NCBI GenBank assembly: GCA_021794775.1
Contig: JAJYQG010000089.1
Location: forward strand, 1 to 7,952
Length of the DNA stretch: 7,952 bases
Source: Pseudomonadota bacterium
GTDB lineage: Bacteria > Pseudomonadota > Gammaproteobacteria > Burkholderiales > Ferrovaceae
Reading direction: 5' to 3'
This document shows, one piece after another, positions 6,733 through 7,952 of the stretch; the stretch's first letter is position 1, and each line of letters opens with the position of its first letter. The notes under the pieces were generated by a model. The model had not been told where the DNA came from. It worked only from the letters and a program-made list of their open reading frames with translations, and did not search any database. Both the position numbers and the translations under genes were made by a program.

Positions 6733-6745
6733 CCCATAATATGGG
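6733..6745. repeat. 13-bp palindrome CCCATA-A-TATGGG over the possible -10 elements
   Basis: The arms CCCATA and TATGGG are perfect inverted copies around a single central A. The element covers the -10-like hexamers on both strands, so a protein bound here could control flgB and flgA together. It is too short to act as a terminator. The operator role is a guess. Confidence 0.45.
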
Positions 6746-6753
6746 GAACTAGG

Positions 6754-6761
6754 GGATATCC
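6754..6761. repeat. 8-bp palindrome GGATATCC in the flgB-flgA gap
   Basis: A perfect 8-bp palindrome centred about 18 bp from the centre of the neighbouring 13-bp palindrome. Both sit inside the only sizeable gap of the locus. Palindromes of this length are common by chance, so functional meaning is weak. Confidence 0.25.
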
Positions 6762-6783
6762 TAACGGTGGAAAGGGCTCTTCA

Positions 6784-7521
6784 ATGCGTAGATTAGGGGG
6801 AGGTTCTGCCTTCTTATTGGGGGCTTGGCAACGCTTGGCGTGCTTAAGTCTTGGGGGCTTGGTGTTGGTGTTTCTGCCCATCATTTCTGCCTTGGCCGAT
6901 GAAGAATCGCTGCCTTTGCAAGTTCAGAAGTTTGTCCAGAATCGCTTGCAGTCAGGGGCTGCGACGGTCGATGTGCGTGTCTTGCCGCCGGATTTTGGGG
7001 GTTGGCCGGCGGTCTGTCGAGAACCCGGCATGACGTTTCCCTCCGGTGAGCATTTGCAGGCCAGAAGCCCTGTTTCGGTGCGCTGTGCGGCCAATTCGCC
7101 GACCGAACCTGGCTGGACCGGCATCGTGCCGGTCGAGGTCACGCTGGAGACCGATTACTGCGTATTGCGTCGCTCGATGTCGCGGGATGCTGTTTTGGGA
7201 GAAGATGATCTGGAAGAGCGCCATGGCAAGGTGACGTACCTTGATGTGGTGACGCATAAGATGGATGGTTTGGGTAAGGCCTTGCGCCAGCCGGTGGCAG
7301 CGGGTCAGGTATTGCGTCTTCCGTGGTTGCGTGAGGTGTATCGGGTGCGACAAGGCCAGCCTGTGCAGGTGGATGTTCAAGGCGATGGTTTTCGAATTTC
7401 GACCGATGGTGTGGTCATGGAGGATGCTCCCGTGGGCGGGGTGGTTCGGGTGCGCACTGCGACGGGAAAATTTCTGACAGGCAAAGTTTTGGCGAATGGG
7501 GTGGTTCAGGTGACCCCGTAG
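6784..7521 (+). CDS. flgA: FlgA P-ring assembly chaperone (periplasmic)
   Basis: FlgA is a periplasmic chaperone that assists FlgI assembly into the P ring. The 245 residues start at an ATG with AAGGG 7 nt upstream. The same frame stays open far upstream over flgB/flgC, but that part is antisense coding shadow. A signal peptide is visible with an unusually long N-region (1-17), a hydrophobic core (about 18-34) and cleavage after Ala-Leu-Ala (36-38). The N-terminal domain has the family cysteine pair, Cys78 and Cys101, about 23 residues apart. The C-terminal SAF/beta-clip region (about 125-245) shows LRQPVAAGQVLRLPWL (167-182), VRQGQPVQVDVQG (188-200) and VRTATGKFLTGKVLANGVVQ (223-242), the conserved FlgA ending. 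It diverges from flgB. The anti-sigma factor gene flgM, often next, is not present. Confidence 0.96.
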   Translation: MRRLGGGSAFLLGAWQRLACLSLGGLVLVFLPIISALADEESLPLQVQKFVQNRLQSGAATVDVRVLPPDFGGWPAVCREPGMTFPSGEHLQARSPVSVRCAANSPTEPGWTGIVPVEVTLETDYCVLRRSMSRDAVLGEDDLEERHGKVTYLDVVTHKMDGLGKALRQPVAAGQVLRLPWLREVYRVRQGQPVQVDVQGDGFRISTDGVVMEDAPVGGVVRVRTATGKFLTGKVLANGVVQVTP

Positions 7522-7535
7522 TCGTGGAAAAATTC

Positions 7536-7952
7536 ATGTTGAAGAAAATAGACGTTGATGAATTGAAAATCGGGATGCATATCCATGAGTTATGTGGCAG
7601 TTGGCTGGACAACCCTTTTTGGAAAAAATCTTTTACCGTAGAAGATTCGAGACAATTGAAATTGATTCAGGGCAGTGGCATCCGTGAAGTTTGGATCGAT
7701 TCGAGTCGGGGCAGGGATATCGAGAGGCTGGTTGATTTGACCCCCGTTACGTTAGATTCAGGCAGGTTGTATGAAGAAATCAAGGAAAGCAGGCTGGCTG
7801 GTGTGGTGACTCGCAAACTTGGATTTGCCGAGGAGTTGGAACAGGCGCGGCATATTCACAATCGGTCTAGAGGGGTCATCAATGGGCTGTATGCCGAGGG
7901 GCGCATGAATGTTCCGCTGAATCTGAAGGAGGCCGACAGGGTGGTGGATGAA
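7536..7952 (+). CDS. DUF3391-domain protein, probable HD-GYP c-di-GMP phosphodiesterase, 3' end outside window
   Basis: The reading frame stays open to the window edge (139 residues visible). The start MLKKIDVDELKIGMHIHELC (1-20), SWLDNPFWKKSFTVED (22-37) and IRE-VWIDSSRGRDI (49-62) match the DUF3391 domain: Gly-Met near 13-14, Trp-x-x-x-Pro-Phe, and Val-x-Ile-Asp-x-x-Arg-Gly. This domain usually precedes an HD-GYP domain that hydrolyses c-di-GMP, often affecting motility and biofilm. A charged helical segment (about 95-139) then leads toward the expected catalytic domain, which cannot be seen. The ATG at 7536 has only GGA upstream. An in-frame GTG at 7524 adds four residues, with AGGTGA about 10 nt before it. 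The gap of 14 bp after flgA, without a terminator, suggests co-transcription. Catalytic activity is inferred from family architecture alone. Confidence 0.85.
   Translation, partial: MLKKIDVDELKIGMHIHELCGSWLDNPFWKKSFTVEDSRQLKLIQGSGIREVWIDSSRGRDIERLVDLTPVTLDSGRLYEEIKESRLAGVVTRKLGFAEELEQARHIHNRSRGVINGLYAEGRMNVPLNLKEADRVVDE

Larger units (their letters stand above)
6718..6783. promoter_or_regulatory. Divergent control region between flgB and flgA
   Basis: The 66 bp hold both translation starts' ribosome sites (AGGA for flgB; AAGGG at 6772-6776, 7 nt before the flgA ATG) and must carry or adjoin the promoters of both transcripts. A -10-like TATTAT occurs on the minus strand (6741..6736), overlapping CATAAT on the plus strand (6735..6740). 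Neither has a convincing -35 at 16-18 bp, so activator dependence is possible. I found no sigma-54 (GG-N10-GC) or sigma-28 match here. Two short perfect palindromes lie in the middle and are listed separately. Promoter function is inferred from gene layout rather than from a clear consensus. Confidence 0.6.

Noticed and set aside
6217..6783. N-terminal extension of the flgA frame back into flgB and flgC
   Set aside because: This part is antisense to flgB and flgC. FlgA homologues start at a signal peptide, which begins at the ATG at 6784 with a good ribosome site.
6893..6900. GCCGATGA on the plus strand in the flgA signal-peptide region as a FliA -10
   Set aside because: No -35 TAAA at 15 nt upstream, and it would start inside flgA with no gene to serve directly.
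1..7952. CRISPR arrays, tRNA or rRNA genes, insertion sequences, terminators
   Set aside because: None seen. Genes cover nearly the whole window with gaps of 66 bp or less, and no GC-rich stem followed by a T run was found at the gene ends.

Overview
The window carries a proteobacterial flagellar rod, hook and ring locus plus the start of a cyclic-di-GMP signalling gene. On the minus strand, reading from about 6717 down to 1, is an almost gapless operon in the enterobacterial order flgB-flgC-flgD-flgE-flgF-flgG-flgH-flgI-flgJ, followed by the first codons of a gene that is very probably flgK. On the plus strand, diverging from flgB across a 66-bp gap, is flgA (the P-ring chaperone). Fourteen bases after it comes a second plus-strand gene whose first 139 residues form a DUF3391-type domain, the usual N-terminal partner of HD-GYP c-di-GMP phosphodiesterases. 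It runs off the right edge.

P and L rings, a FlgA chaperone, a FlgH lipoprotein and a DUF3391 gene point to a Gram-negative beta- or gammaproteobacterium or a close relative such as Acidithiobacillia. I cannot name the genus. FlgD has no Arg and no Glu and only seven Lys/Asp residues in 249, and the exposed middle of FlgE (about residues 112-261) has no Lys or Arg. Such low surface charge outside the cell would suit an acidic or otherwise harsh habitat, but this is inference.

The genes cover proximal rod (FlgB, FlgC, FlgF), distal rod (FlgG), rod cap (FlgJ), hook (FlgE), hook cap (FlgD), L ring (FlgH), P ring (FlgI) and P-ring assembly (FlgA). Gaps are 5-22 bp or overlaps, and several Shine-Dalgarno sites lie in the last codons of the preceding gene. 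No terminator is visible inside the operon.

The most informative non-coding signal is a full-consensus sigma-28 (FliA) promoter inside the 3' end of flgJ (minus strand, 84..57). Its -35 and -10 elements have exact spacing and lie about 40 bp before an ATGA-coupled start codon at position 11. It implies a late-class promoter for flgK and genes beyond, placed within the coding sequence of the flgJ tail. FlgJ ends right after its rod-binding domain and a short Pro-rich tail, so the fused peptidoglycan hydrolase domain typical of enterobacterial FlgJ is missing. FlgM and FlgN, which often follow flgA, are not there. The DUF3391 gene occupies that place.
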